Assembly (NCBI RefSeq): GCF_016811995.1
Contig: NZ_CP069159.1
Coordinates: 2,294,001-2,358,000, forward strand
Direction: 5' to 3'
DNA: 64,000 nucleotides
From: Citrobacter sp. R56
Lineage (GTDB): Bacteria; Pseudomonadota; Gammaproteobacteria; Enterobacterales; Enterobacteriaceae
Made by a program: the position numbers and the translations under genes. Under the pieces are notes generated by a model. That model was not told where the DNA came from and searched no databases. It was given only the letters and a program-made list of their open reading frames with translations. This document shows, piece by piece, positions 28,103-37,260 of this stretch (position 1 is the first letter of the stretch; each line of letters opens with the position of its first letter).

Positions 28103-28987
28103 ATGTCTTTGGAAACGCAGGACATCATCAAACGGTCCGCAACAAACGCCATCACGCCGCCTCCCCAGGCGCGTGATTACAAGGCTGAAGTCGCCAAACT
28201 GATCGACGTTTCCACCTGCATAGGCTGTAAAGCCTGCCAGGTGGCGTGTTCGGAGTGGAACGACATTCGCGATGAGGTTGGGCATTGTGTTGGGGTGTAT
28301 GACAACCCTGCCGATCTGAGCGCGAAATCCTGGACGGTGATGCGCTTTAGCGAAACCGAGCAAAACGGCAAGCTGGAGTGGTTGATCCGCAAAGACGGCT
28401 GTATGCACTGTGAAGATCCGGGCTGCCTGAAGGCGTGCCCGTCTGCCGGGGCAATCATCCAGTACGCTAACGGGATTGTTGATTTTCAGTCTGAACACTG
28501 CATTGGCTGTGGCTACTGCATTGCCGGGTGTCCGTTTAATGTACCGCGCCTCAATAAAGAGGATAACCGCGTCTATAAATGTACACTCTGCGTCGATCGC
28601 GTCAGTGTCGGCCAGGAGCCAGCGTGCGTGAAAACGTGCCCGACGGGGGCGATTCATTTCGGCACCAAGCAAGAGATGCTGGAAATGGCCGAGCAGCGCG
28701 TGGAAAAACTCAAAGCGCGCGGGTATGAACATGCCGGTGTTTATAACCCGCAGGGTGTGGGTGGGACACACGTGATGTATGTACTGCATCATGCTAACCA
28801 GCCAGAGTTGTATCACGGTTTACCGAAGGACCCGAAAGTCGACACCTCAATCAACCTGTGGAAAGGGGCATTGAAACCGTTGGCGGCAGCTGGGTTTATC
28901 GCCACCTTCGCCGGACTGATTTACCACTACATTGGTATCGGCCCGAACAAAGAAGTGGACGACGAAGAGGAGGATCATCATGAGTAA
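28103..28987 (+). CDS. fdnH: FdnH, iron-sulfur beta subunit of formate dehydrogenase-N
   Basis: A 294-residue electron-transfer subunit holding four [4Fe-4S] clusters. Cysteine motifs are [44 protein letters not shown] and CTLCVDR...[12 protein letters not shown]-terminal hydrophobic helix ([21 protein letters not shown]) anchors it in the membrane, with a short acidic tail (DDEEEDHHE). It begins 13 bases after fdnG behind GGGAGGCG and overlaps fdnI by 8 bases. Confidence 0.97.
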   Translation: MSLETQDIIKRSATNAITPPPQARDYKAEVAKLIDVSTCIGCKACQVACSEWNDIRDEVGHCVGVYDNPADLSAKSWTVMRFSETEQNGKLEWLIRKDGCMHCEDPGCLKACPSAGAIIQYANGIVDFQSEHCIGCGYCIAGCPFNVPRLNKEDNRVYKCTLCVDRVSVGQEPACVKTCPTGAIHFGTKQEMLEMAEQRVEKLKARGYEHAGVYNPQGVGGTHVMYVLHHANQPELYHGLPKDPKVDTSINLWKGALKPLAAAGFIATFAGLIYHYIGIGPNKEVDDEEEDHHE

Positions 28988-29633
28988 GTCAAAAATGATA
29001 GTGCGCACGAAATTTATCGACCGCGCCTGTCACTGGACGGTGGTGATCTGTTTCTTCCTGGTGGCGCTGTCGGGAATTTCGTTTTTCTTCCCGACGCTGC
29101 AATGGCTGACGCAAACCTTCGGTACGCCGCAGATGGGGCGCATTCTGCACCCGTTCTTCGGCATCGCGATCTTCGTTGCGCTGATGTTTATGTTCTTCCG
29201 TTTTGTACAACACAACATCCCGGATAAGAAAGACATTCCGTGGCTGAAGAATATTGTGGAAGTGCTGAAGGGCAATGAACACAAAGTGGCGGACGTGGGT
29301 AAGTACAACGCCGGGCAGAAAATGATGTTCTGGTCGATCATGAGCATGATTTTCGTTCTGCTGGTGACCGGCGTCATTATCTGGCGTCCGTACTTCGCGC
29401 AGTTCTTCCCGATGCAGGTGGTGCGTTACAGCCTGCTGATCCATGCGGCGGCGGGCATTATTCTGATGCACGCCATCCTCATCCATATGTATATGGCATT
29501 CTGGGTGAAAGGATCGATCAAAGGCATGGTCGAAGGGAAAGTCAGCCGTCGCTGGGCGAAGAAACACCATCCGCGCTGGTATCGCGACGTCGAGAAAGCC
29601 GAAGCCAAAAAAGAGAGTGAAGAAGGGTTATAA
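28980..29633 (+). CDS. fdnI: FdnI, cytochrome b556 subunit of formate dehydrogenase-N
   Basis: A 217-residue, four-helix inner-membrane diheme cytochrome that passes electrons to menaquinone; length equals E. coli FdnI. Heme ligand histidines sit in [20 protein letters not shown] and [20 protein letters not shown]. The ATG at 28980 ([12 protein letters not shown]) lies inside the last codons of fdnH behind GAGGAGGATC, indicating translational coupling. Confidence 0.97.
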   Translation: MSKSKMIVRTKFIDRACHWTVVICFFLVALSGISFFFPTLQWLTQTFGTPQMGRILHPFFGIAIFVALMFMFFRFVQHNIPDKKDIPWLKNIVEVLKGNEHKVADVGKYNAGQKMMFWSIMSMIFVLLVTGVIIWRPYFAQFFPMQVVRYSLLIHAAAGIILMHAILIHMYMAFWVKGSIKGMVEGKVSRRWAKKHHPRWYRDVEKAEAKKESEEGL

Positions 29634-29654
29634 TCTCTTTTGACTCTATACAGT

Positions 29655-29686
29655 AAAAATGGCGCTGAAAAAGGCGCCATTTTTTT
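29655..29686 (+). terminator. Terminator of fdnGHI
   Basis: ATGGCGC...GCGCCAT stem followed by a run of seven T, 22 bases after the fdnI stop. A-rich 5' flank makes it potentially bidirectional for the convergent gene. Confidence 0.9.
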
Positions 29687-29696
29687 ATCAGATGAA

Positions 29697-29981
29697 TTAT
29701 TGCGTTGCCAGATGACGGAGCCTTGAAATATCAACGGTTTTTTCGGCCTCTGTCAGACTCCAGGCGGTTTGCAGATTCAGCCACATTTGCGGTGAGCTGC
29801 CGATCACCACGGAGAGCTTAATCGCCATTTCTGGGGTTAGCGCCGCTTTTCCAGTTAGCAACCGGCTTGCTGTAGAGGGAGCAATGTCCATTGCTCTGGC
29901 AAATTCGCGCAGACTGACGTTAAGTTCGTTCAGCGCCTCCTGAATAATCTCCCCCGGGCGGGGATGATTTGCCATTTTCAT
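29697..29981 (-). CDS. yddM: HigA-type antitoxin (YddM)
   Basis: A 94-residue Xre-type helix-turn-helix protein: [56 protein letters not shown] covers almost the whole HigA family fold, and the PGEI start is characteristic. It corresponds to E. coli yddM by position (between fdnI and adhP). It follows the toxin gene with a 4-base overlap (ATGA), the toxin-first order of higBA systems. It should bind and neutralise the toxin and repress the operon. Confidence 0.9.
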   Translation of the reverse strand: MKMANHPRPGEIIQEALNELNVSLREFARAMDIAPSTASRLLTGKAALTPEMAIKLSVVIGSSPQMWLNLQTAWSLTEAEKTVDISRLRHLATQ

Positions 29982-30259
29982 GCGTGATAGTCCTCGTAAT
30001 CCAGTATGTATGCATCGCCATTGACGAACTCAAAGGTTATTCGCCAGTTTCCCGATACCGATATCGCCCAAACGCCATCACGATCGCCGCTCAACGAGTG
30101 CAGCCTGTAGCCTGGCATGTCGATATCGTTAATATGGCAGGCGGCATCAATAACAGCGAGACGGTGACGCAATCGTTTTACCTGCGTTGTCAGAACGCCT
30201 GACGTACGCCCATGAAGAAACAAGTCACGCAATCCCTTGTGTCTGAAGCTCATGATCAT
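29978..30259 (-). CDS. HigB/RelE-family mRNA interferase toxin
   Basis: A 93-residue member of the HigB (RelE superfamily) ribosome-dependent mRNA-cleaving toxins. [17 protein letters not shown] at the start and [29 protein letters not shown] in the second half are the conserved core: the arginines and WRITFEF strand form the active-site sheet. ATG codons occur at 30268, 30259 and 30253; 30259 matches the usual MI-SFRHKGL start of the family. It overlaps the antitoxin by 4 bases. All visible core residues seem intact, so the module is probably functional. Confidence 0.9.
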   Translation of the reverse strand: MIMSFRHKGLRDLFLHGRTSGVLTTQVKRLRHRLAVIDAACHINDIDMPGYRLHSLSGDRDGVWAISVSGNWRITFEFVNGDAYILDYEDYHA

Positions 30260-30444
30260 CCAAATCATCCTTGTTCCTTCAGGAGGAACGCTATCATTAT
30301 TGTTTCGTGTGACGCAACAACATTCGCTACGATTGTCGAAATTTTGTGGGGAACTCGTTTAAAGAGAAAGCAGGAGAGGAGGTTTGTGGAAAGCGCTTCG
30401 CAAAACAAACGGCGACGAGCAATAAAGCCGTCGCCGTTTACCGA

Positions 30445-31455
30445 TTAACGGCGGAAATCAATCACCATACGGCCACGAATCTGGCCTTGTTCCATCTCTT
30501 TAAAGATAGCGTTGATGTCGCCGAGCGGACGCAGGGCCACTTTAGGCACCACTTTGCCTTCTGCGGCAAACTGGAACGCTTCGGTCAGATCCTGACGCGT
30601 ACCCACCAGCGAACCGACTACCTGAATACCGTCCAGCACCAGGCGTGGAATATCCAGACTCATGGCTTCCGGCGGCAGGCCAACGGCAACCACACGACCG
30701 CCAGCACGGACAGCATCGACGGCAGAGTTAAACGCCGCTTTCGCAACGGCAGTCACCACGGCTGCGTGTGCGCCGCCCGTTTTCTCCTGCACGATTTTCG
30801 CCGCATCATCAGTGCGTGAATTGATGACCAGATCGGCGCCCATCTCTTTGGCGAGTTTCAGCTGTTCGTCGTTCACGTCGATGGCAATCACTTTGGCGTT
30901 AAAGACGTTTTTCGCATACTGCAGCGCCAGGTTGCCCAGACCGCCAAGTCCGTAGATAGCAATCCACTGACCGGGTTTGATCTTCGAGATTTTCACCGCT
31001 TTATAGGTGGTAACGCCCGCACAGGTGATGCTGCTTGCCGCGGCGGATTCCAGACCATCCGGCACTTTCACCGCATAATCCGCCACCACAATGCACTCTT
31101 CAGCCATACCGCCATCAACGCTGTAACCTGCGTTTTTGACGCTCCGGCACAGCGTCTCGTTGCCGCTGTTACAGTATTCACAGTGACCACATCCTTCAAA
31201 GAACCATGCCACGCTTGCGCGATCGCCTGGCTTAAGGGAGGTCACGCCTGGCCCAACGGCAGTAACAACACCAATGCCTTCATGTCCCAGGATAACGCCG
31301 GTTTTGTCGCCAAAATCGCCGTTTTTAACATGGAGATCGGTATGACACACACCACAGCACTCCATTTTCAGAAGCGCTTCACCGTGTTGCAGCGAGCGTA
31401 GCGTTTTCTCAGTGATATCAACCTGATGATCTTTAGTGACAACAGCAGCCTTCAT
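30445..31455 (-). CDS. adhP: AdhP, zinc-dependent alcohol dehydrogenase
   Basis: A 336-residue medium-chain alcohol dehydrogenase, the length of E. coli AdhP, oxidising ethanol and other short primary alcohols with NAD. The catalytic zinc region is CGVCHTDLH (Cys37 area), followed by GHEGIG; the structural zinc is held by [15 protein letters not shown]; the Rossmann motif is [11 protein letters not shown]. It is located between yddM and maeA (with the ABC-F gene inserted) as in E. coli, where it is ethanol-inducible. Confidence 0.96.
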   Translation of the reverse strand: MKAAVVTKDHQVDITEKTLRSLQHGEALLKMECCGVCHTDLHVKNGDFGDKTGVILGHEGIGVVTAVGPGVTSLKPGDRASVAWFFEGCGHCEYCNSGNETLCRSVKNAGYSVDGGMAEECIVVADYAVKVPDGLESAAASSITCAGVTTYKAVKISKIKPGQWIAIYGLGGLGNLALQYAKNVFNAKVIAIDVNDEQLKLAKEMGADLVINSRTDDAAKIVQEKTGGAHAAVVTAVAKAAFNSAVDAVRAGGRVVAVGLPPEAMSLDIPRLVLDGIQVVGSLVGTRQDLTEAFQFAAEGKVVPKVALRPLGDINAIFKEMEQGQIRGRMVIDFRR

Positions 31456-31693
31456 AGTCTTCTCCTTATCATGATGGTGAACTGCATAGCGAGTAAGGCG
31501 AGTGAGTCTTGTTCTCCTTTACCTCGTAAGGATTAATTTTTCTGATGATATATGCAAGCGTAAAGCACGATTATTTCCCTGTTCTGGCCTGTTTTTACCG
31601 CCAACGGGCCTGTCAAAGCATAATAAATACTAATATTAATAGCTTGACGAGACAGGTAAGAAAGGGCACCTGGCCGGTGCCCTGATGTCATGC

Positions 31694-33412
31694 TTATTCT
31701 AGCCGCAAAATCAGCGCGTCGATTTCCTGACGCCATTGCGCCTGCAAATGTGGCTTCTGATGCTTTGGCTTACGCGCCAGGTCATTCGCTAATTGCTGTT
31801 CCAGCAGCAACAGCTTTTCCAGCAGGCTATCGCTGTCATCCGGGAGGGGATTCGCCGATGCCTGAGCCGTGATAGTCGCCGTTGGCCACGTAACAGCCGT
31901 TTCCCGAATCCGCGAGTTGATCGCCTCGAGATCGTGCCATTCGCTCAACACACCCCGTTCAATAAACCAGAAGCGGTTACAGCTTTGGCTGATCAACTGT
32001 CGGTCATGACTCACCAGCAATACGCCGCCGCTGAAGGTTTGCAGGGTTTGCGCCAGCGCCTCTTTCCCATCCATATCCAGATGGTTAGTCGGCTCGTCAA
32101 GCATCAGCAGGCTAAACCGCGCCAGCGACAATCCCACAAACAATAACCGTGAGCGCTCGCCGCCGCTTAACGTTTTGACCTGCTGCTGATGACGGATCCA
32201 GGGAAACCCCGCGCCAATTAGCGCCATCTTGCGTACGTCGGGCTGTGGGGCAAACGGTTCAAGCGCATCAAACAACGAATCATTATCTGCGAGCTGCTGT
32301 AGCGTTTGATCGTAATAGCCCAGTGAGACGCGAGGGTGCAGAGACACATTCGCATTGTCCTGCTGAGACTGAAACTGCTGCCAGAGAAGCCGGAGCAGCG
32401 ATGATTTTCCGCAGCCGTTACGCCCGACAATCGCCACCCGGTCACCGCTTTTTAGCCGCGCCCCCGGAACAGAAAACAGCACTGGGGTTTCCGCCGCCGG
32501 CGACACGAACAGGTCGTTCATCTCCAGCAAACGGTCAGCGCGGACGCTATCACCCTGTAATGTTAGTGACCACTGACTTCCTGCCGTGACGTCTGTCTGC
32601 GCGGCTTTCAGACGGGAAACCTGTTTTTCCATCTGCTTCGCTTTGCGGGACAAATCTTCGTTGTCATAAACCCGTCCCCAGTTCGCCAGGCGTTTGGCGC
32701 TGGCGGTGACTCTGTCGATCTCTTTTTGCTCTGCTTTGTGGCGCAGCGCATCACTGACATCCGCATCCGCTAATGCCTGTCTCGCCGCGCTACAGGGCAG
32801 CACGAACGCGTGCAGGCGACGATCGCGCAGGATCCAGGTGCCGTTAGTGACCGCATCCAACAGATTAGGATCGTGGGAGACCACAACGAAACTGCCTGAC
32901 CAGCGTTGTAAGAACTGTTCCAGCCACAATAAGGTGGGGAGATCCAGATGGTTGCCGGGCTCATCCAGTAACAACAGGTCGGGACGACGCATCAACGCGC
33001 GGGCCAGTAACAGACGCGTATGCTGTCCGCCACTCAGCACTTGCGCTGACAGTGACAACTCCTCAGCAGTAAAACCCATTTCCGCGAGTAATGACTCCGC
33101 CTGCCATTGCTGGCTTAGGCGTTCGCGTTCCGGCAGTTGCGCCAACACCGCTTCCCGTAGGGGTAACGAGAGAATGTCAGACGGCAAATGTTGTTCAACA
33201 CGGGCGAGATGACAGTGACTGGCCAGAGAAACGGTGCCTGAGGTTGGCGTTTCGCTGCCGTCGAGAATTTTTAGCAGTGTGCTTTTGCCACAGCCGTTGT
33301 CGCCGATAAGCCCTATACGATCGCCTTTTTTCAGCGTAAAGGTGAGATCACAGAATAACGGGCCAAACGCCGTATCAACGTGTAAAGATTGTGCGGTTAA
33401 TAAAGTGCTCAT
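31694..33412 (-). CDS. ABC-F family ATPase, possible ribosome-protection antibiotic resistance protein
   Basis: A 572-residue soluble protein with two ABC cassettes and no membrane helices. First cassette: Walker A GDNGCGKS (37-44), signature LSGGQ (126-130), Walker B LLLLDEPGNHLD (146-157). Second: GRNGCGKSS (330-338), LSGGE (415-419), MLDEPTNHLD (436-445). A charged helical linker of about 70 residues (205-275) corresponds to the arm that reaches the P-site tRNA. It is not one of the four standard E. coli ABC-F genes (uup, ettA, yheS, ybiT), and E. coli and Salmonella lack it between adhP and maeA. The first cassette's GNHLD differs from the usual TNHLD. A short leader ORF precedes it. Resistance function is inference. 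Confidence 0.85.
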   Translation of the reverse strand: MSTLLTAQSLHVDTAFGPLFCDLTFTLKKGDRIGLIGDNGCGKSTLLKILDGSETPTSGTVSLASHCHLARVEQHLPSDILSLPLREAVLAQLPERERLSQQWQAESLLAEMGFTAEELSLSAQVLSGGQHTRLLLARALMRRPDLLLLDEPGNHLDLPTLLWLEQFLQRWSGSFVVVSHDPNLLDAVTNGTWILRDRRLHAFVLPCSAARQALADADVSDALRHKAEQKEIDRVTASAKRLANWGRVYDNEDLSRKAKQMEKQVSRLKAAQTDVTAGSQWSLTLQGDSVRADRLLEMNDLFVSPAAETPVLFSVPGARLKSGDRVAIVGRNGCGKSSLLRLLWQQFQSQQDNANVSLHPRVSLGYYDQTLQQLADNDSLFDALEPFAPQPDVRKMALIGAGFPWIRHQQQVKTLSGGERSRLLFVGLSLARFSLLMLDEPTNHLDMDGKEALAQTLQTFSGGVLLVSHDRQLISQSCNRFWFIERGVLSEWHDLEAINSRIRETAVTWPTATITAQASANPLPDDSDSLLEKLLLLEQQLANDLARKPKHQKPHLQAQWRQEIDALILRLE

Positions 33413-33433
33413 TGTTGCTTACTCAAGAGTTAC

Positions 33434-33548
33434 AGGCGTAAAAACGCCTCGTCAAACATCGCTGACGATAACCCGGTAAGCCCGAGAGAAGGGGAAAGAG
33501 AAGGTCGCTTCGCTCAAGCCGAAGTTATCGCAGCACGATATCGATAAC
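33434..33548 (-). promoter_or_regulatory. Possible attenuator between leader ORF and ABC-F gene
   Basis: In the mRNA sense, segment 2 CGATAAC (33524-33530), overlapping the leader stop, can pair with segment 1 GTTATCG inside the leader ORF (33542-33548) or with identical segment 3 GTTATCG downstream (33466-33472). Another hairpin AGGCGT-TTTT-ACGCCT (33434-33449) lies just ahead of the ABC-F start. These mutually exclusive 7-bp pairings are what ribosome-stalling attenuators use. There is no T run, so control may be at translation. Confidence 0.55.
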
Positions 33549-33608
33549 GCTTGAGCACTGACGATCGCCTAATGTATGTGAAGCGATGAAACGTTCACAG
33601 TACAGCAT
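33525..33608 (-). CDS. Putative 27-residue leader peptide of the ABC-F gene
   Basis: A short ORF with a strong ribosome-binding site GGAGG 6 bases before ATG at 33608. It begins MLYCERFIASH and ends VIDIVLR-TAA. It lies 112 bases upstream of the ABC-F start on the same strand with no other gene between. A strong site on a tiny ORF ahead of an ABC-F gene is the known layout of antibiotic-induced leaders (Vga, Msr, VmlR). Expression is not shown. Confidence 0.6.
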   Translation of the reverse strand: MLYCERFIASHTLGDRQCSSVIDIVLR

Positions 33609-33738
33609 AAGTATCCTCCTTTTATTTTCCGAATGTTAATGGGTGGTGAAAGTGTAAGCACAAAGGGGGAATTTCGCCACTGTAAACATCGGCGGGAAGA
33701 TAACCCGGCAACCATTCGTCACCGGGCCATAGGGGGAG

Positions 33739-35436
33739 TTAGATGGACGTACGGCGGTAATCGCGGTATTCCGCCTGCCAGAAGTTATCGTCGATAGCCT
33801 GTTGCAACGCCTCGGCGGAGGTTTTCACCGCGACACCCTGTTGCTGGGCCATTTTGCCGACGGCAAAAGCAATGGCGCGCGACACGGCCTGGATATCTTT
33901 CAACTCCGGTAACACCAGCCCTTCACCGTTGAGTACCATCGGCGAATATTTCGCTAACGTTTCACTGGCCGACATCAGCATCTCGTCGGTAATCCGTGAC
34001 GCGCCTGCGGCGATCACGCCCAGACCGATCCCCGGGAAGATATAGGCGTTATTACACTGAGCGATAGGATAGGTTTTGTCTTTCCACACCACCGGGGCGA
34101 ACGGACTGCCCGTCGCCACCAACGCGCTGCCTTCCGTCCAGGCGATGATGTCCTGCGGTGTGGCTTCCACGCGAGAGGTCGGGTTAGACAACGGCATCAC
34201 GATCGGACGCGGACAATGCTTGTGCATCTCGCGAATGATCTCTTCGGTAAACAGCCCCGTCTGACCGGAAACGCCGATTAAAATATCCGGCTTCACATTC
34301 CGCACCACATCAAGCAGGGAGAGCACGTCGTTTTGCGTATCCCACTGGTGCAGATTTTCACGTTTTTGCACCAGTTTGGTCTGGAACGGCAGCAGGTTAG
34401 GCATCTGGTCGGTTAACAGACCAAAGCGATCCACCATAAACACGCGCTGGCGAGCGGCTTCTTCGCTTAGCCCTTCGCGCTGGATCTGCGCAACTATCTG
34501 CTCGGCAATCCCACAACCTGCAGAACCTGCGCCGAGGAAGACGATTTTTTGCTCGCTTAACTGGCTACCCGCAGCATGGCTGGCCGCAATGAGCGTGCCG
34601 ACGGTAACCGCGGCCGTTCCCTGGATATCATCGTTGAAAGAGCAAATTTCATCACGATAGCGGTTGAGTAACGGCATCGCGTTTTTCTGGGCAAAATCTT
34701 CGAACTGCAACAGCACGTCCGGCCAGCGTTGCTTCACCGCCTGGATGAAGTCATCGACAAATTCATAGTACTCATCGTCGGTGATACGCGGGTTACGCCA
34801 GCCCATGTAGAGCGGATCGTTCAGCAGTTGCTGGTTATTGGTGCCGACATCCAGCACCACCGGGAGGGTGTACGCCGGACTGATCCCGCCACAGGCGGTG
34901 TACAGCGACAATTTACCGATGGGAATACCCATACCGCCAATTCCCTGGTCGCCCAGACCCAGAATACGTTCACCGTCAGTCACCACGATCACTTTGATAT
35001 TGTGATTCGGGACGTTTTGCAGGATATCGTCCATGTTGTGGCGGTTCTGGTAGGAGATAAACACGCCGCGCGAACGACGGTAGATCTCAGAGAAACGCTC
35101 ACAGGCGGCACCGACCGTTGGGGTATAGATGACCGGCATCATCTCATCGAGATGGTTATGCACCAGTCGGTAGAACAGGGTTTCGTTGGTATCCTGAATG
35201 TTGCGCAGGTAAATGTGTTTGTCGATTTCAGTTTTGAATCCCTGGTACTGGATCCAGGCGCGTTCGGCCTGCTCTTCAATCGTTTCGACGACTTCCGGTA
35301 GTAACCCCAGCAGGTTGAAGTTACGACGCTCTTCCGCACTGAATGCGCTGCCTTTGTTCAGGAGAGGAAATTCAAGCAGTACAGGGCCAGCGTAGGGGAT
35401 GTAAAGGGAACGCGGTTTCTTGGTTTTGATGTCCAT
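33739..35436 (-). CDS. maeA: MaeA, NAD-dependent malic enzyme
   Basis: A 565-residue enzyme, equal to E. coli MaeA (SfcA), decarboxylating malate to pyruvate with NAD. Motifs include [27 protein letters not shown] (about residues 156-182), [16 protein letters not shown] and the Rossmann motif [15 protein letters not shown]. The ATG at 35436 gives [18 protein letters not shown]; the open frame upstream to 35472 is not supported by homology. It is followed in map order by sra and osmC as in E. coli. Confidence 0.97.
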   Translation of the reverse strand: MDIKTKKPRSLYIPYAGPVLLEFPLLNKGSAFSAEERRNFNLLGLLPEVVETIEEQAERAWIQYQGFKTEIDKHIYLRNIQDTNETLFYRLVHNHLDEMMPVIYTPTVGAACERFSEIYRRSRGVFISYQNRHNMDDILQNVPNHNIKVIVVTDGERILGLGDQGIGGMGIPIGKLSLYTACGGISPAYTLPVVLDVGTNNQQLLNDPLYMGWRNPRITDDEYYEFVDDFIQAVKQRWPDVLLQFEDFAQKNAMPLLNRYRDEICSFNDDIQGTAAVTVGTLIAASHAAGSQLSEQKIVFLGAGSAGCGIAEQIVAQIQREGLSEEAARQRVFMVDRFGLLTDQMPNLLPFQTKLVQKRENLHQWDTQNDVLSLLDVVRNVKPDILIGVSGQTGLFTEEIIREMHKHCPRPIVMPLSNPTSRVEATPQDIIAWTEGSALVATGSPFAPVVWKDKTYPIAQCNNAYIFPGIGLGVIAAGASRITDEMLMSASETLAKYSPMVLNGEGLVLPELKDIQAVSRAIAFAVGKMAQQQGVAVKTSAEALQQAIDDNFWQAEYRDYRRTSI

Positions 35437-35558
35437 GTCACTCACTCTTTTTTGAATTACCGTCCCTGGCATTGTCGTTTATCGTCATATGTTGCCTTGC
35501 CGCCAGGGAATCGGGCACAGATTATAAAGCATTGTGTATGGATAGAGGGGTTTTATAA

Positions 35559-35590
35559 GCAAAAACACCATTGCGGTGGCAATGGTGTTT
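35559..35590 (-). terminator. Terminator of sra
   Basis: AAACACCATTGC/GCAATGGTGTTT perfect 12-bp stem with a 4-base loop; on the minus strand it is followed by TTGCTTATAA after TTTT. It lies 26 bases after the sra stop. Confidence 0.8.
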
Positions 35591-35615
35591 GTCGTCATAT
35601 CAACACAGGCGGGTA

Positions 35616-35756
35616 CTAGTTGCTGTCAGCGCGGCGTTTTCTTCCGGTTGGATTGTTGACCACGCTGGTTTTGTCGCCTTCGGTCACGGTTTTACGTTGA
35701 TTGGAGATTTTGTGGTCCTGTCCAAGAATATGACGGGCCTGACGGTTCGATTTCAT
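35616..35756 (-). CDS. sra: Sra (RpsV), stationary-phase ribosome-associated protein
   Basis: A 46-residue very basic protein too short for ordinary ORF lists. It starts [20 protein letters not shown] and continues with [19 protein letters not shown], nearly identical to E. coli Sra (formerly S22/RpsV), which binds 30S subunits in stationary phase. The C-terminal end (RRADSN) differs slightly from E. coli. It lies between maeA and osmC as expected. The bdm gene that follows sra in E. coli and Salmonella is absent here. Confidence 0.93.
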   Translation of the reverse strand: MKSNRQARHILGQDHKISNQRKTVTEGDKTSVVNNPTGRKRRADSN

Positions 35757-35944
35757 TCTAACTCCTTAATCCTGCTAATGGTTTCAAGGATGAGCCCGCG
35801 CGATGTCGGACGAAATACAACCCCATAGAAAGCCGCTCTCAGCGAAAACGGCTTACTGGATGGTCGACCATTTTATCTGAAAGGTCAATGTTTAAGCGGC
35901 AATTCAGAACGTTCTCTTATCTATCCTGTTTGCGTACAGGCGTC

Positions 35945-35951
35945 CTATACT
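35945..35951 (+). promoter_or_regulatory. Likely RpoS-type -10 element of osmC
   Basis: CTATACT 33 bases before the osmC start matches the sigma-S extended -10 consensus. E. coli osmC has an RpoS-dependent promoter at a similar distance. Confidence 0.6.
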
Positions 35952-35983
35952 TGTTATCCCGACGACAATTAAGGAGAGTAGCA

Positions 35984-36421
35984 ATGACAATCCATAAGAA
36001 AGGTCAGGCACACTGGGAAGGCGACATTAAACGCGGAAAAGGCACCGTTTCAACCGAAAGCGGCGTGCTGAATCAGCAGCCTTACGGGTTTAACACGCGC
36101 TTTGAAGGCGTTAAAGGCACCAACCCAGAAGAGCTGATTGGTGCCGCGCATGCGGCCTGTTTCTCGATGGCGCTTTCGTTGATGCTGGGAGAGGCTGGGT
36201 TTACGCCAACCTCAATCGATACCACGGCAGATGTCTCACTGGATAAAGTGGATGCCGGGTTTGCGATCACCAAAATTGCGCTCAACAGCGTGGTGGTGGT
36301 GCCCGGTATAGATGCGTCGACCTTTGACGGGATTATCCAGAAAGCGAAGGCCGGGTGCCCGGTATCTCAGGTATTGAAGGCAGAAATTACCCTTGATTAT
36401 CAGTTACAGTTAACACCGTAA
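35984..36421 (+). CDS. osmC: OsmC, osmotically inducible organic hydroperoxide reductase
   Basis: A 145-residue thiol peroxidase that reduces organic hydroperoxides. The two catalytic cysteines are in HAACFSMALS (about residue 58) and KAGCPVSQV (about residue 125). Start MTIHKKGQAHWEGDIKRGKG at 35984 has a strong AAGGAGAG ribosome-binding site. It is expected in stationary phase and under osmotic stress. Position next to sra matches E. coli. Confidence 0.96.
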   Translation: MTIHKKGQAHWEGDIKRGKGTVSTESGVLNQQPYGFNTRFEGVKGTNPEELIGAAHAACFSMALSLMLGEAGFTPTSIDTTADVSLDKVDAGFAITKIALNSVVVVPGIDASTFDGIIQKAKAGCPVSQVLKAEITLDYQLQLTP

Positions 36422-36478
36422 CTGACCCCGTTGCGCATACCGGCCTGCAATCGCCCAGGCCGGTAAAGGTAACAAGAT

Positions 36479-37249
36479 TTACTGCGCGACCCAGCCGCCA
36501 TCCATATTCCACGCCACGCCGCGCACCTGGGCTGCCCCTTCGGAACATAAAAAGAGCGTCAGCTCGCCAAGCTGTTCTGGGGTGACAAACTCACGGGAAG
36601 GCTGTTTTTCTGCGAGCAGCGCATCGCGGGCGCTTTCCGGCGCTGCGCCGTCGGCAATCCGTTTGTCGATTTGCTGCTGTACCAACGGCGTCAACACCCA
36701 GCCAGGGCAGAGGGCGTTACAGGTCACGCCGCTTTGCGCTGTTTCCAGCGCGGTGGTTTTGGTCAGTCCCACCACCCCGTGTTTTGCCGCGACATAGGCG
36801 GATTTCTCTTTCGACGCCACCAGTCCATGCACCGAGGCAATATTAATGATCCGTCCCCAGTTACGCTCGCGCATCCCCGGCAGCGCCAGTCGCGTGGTGT
36901 GGAACACGGACGAGAGGTTAATCGCAATGATGGCGTTCCATTTTTCCACCGGAAAGGTCTCAACCGGGGAAACATGCTGGATCCCGGCATTGTTGATGAG
37001 AATATCCACGCCGCCAAATTCGCTTTGCGCATAGCGCATCATGTCGGCGATTTGTGTTTCATCACTGAGATCGGCGCCATGATAGCCCGGCGTGGTGCCG
37101 TATTGCGCCACGCGATCTTTTGCCGCCTCAATATCGCCAAAACCATTAAGAATAATGTTAGCGCCTGCTTTTGCGAGCACCTGCGCAATCCCCAAACCAA
37201 TACCGCTGGTGGAACCGGTAACCAGAGCGGTTTTACCGTGTAAATTCAT
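36479..37249 (-). CDS. 3-hydroxybutyrate dehydrogenase
   Basis: A 256-residue short-chain dehydrogenase, probably interconverting D-3-hydroxybutyrate and acetoacetate with NAD. Motifs: TGSTSGIGLGIA (cofactor), NNAGIQHVSPVE, and the catalytic S-Y-K set in NIASVHGLVASKEKSAYVAAKHG; the C-terminal CPGWVLTPLV and WNMDGGWVAQ fit the BDH group. Tandem ATGs at 37252 and 37249 follow AGGAG; the second has better spacing. It is the last gene of the six-gene ketone-body operon, 11 bases after the permease. Confidence 0.85.
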   Translation of the reverse strand: MNLHGKTALVTGSTSGIGLGIAQVLAKAGANIILNGFGDIEAAKDRVAQYGTTPGYHGADLSDETQIADMMRYAQSEFGGVDILINNAGIQHVSPVETFPVEKWNAIIAINLSSVFHTTRLALPGMRERNWGRIINIASVHGLVASKEKSAYVAAKHGVVGLTKTTALETAQSGVTCNALCPGWVLTPLVQQQIDKRIADGAAPESARDALLAEKQPSREFVTPEQLGELTLFLCSEGAAQVRGVAWNMDGGWVAQ

Positions 37250-37260
37250 CATGATTCTCC

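Noticed and set aside
27196-28816. Minus-strand ORFs of 282 and 248 codons over fdnG and fdnH
   Set aside because: Shadows of the fdn operon without start signals.
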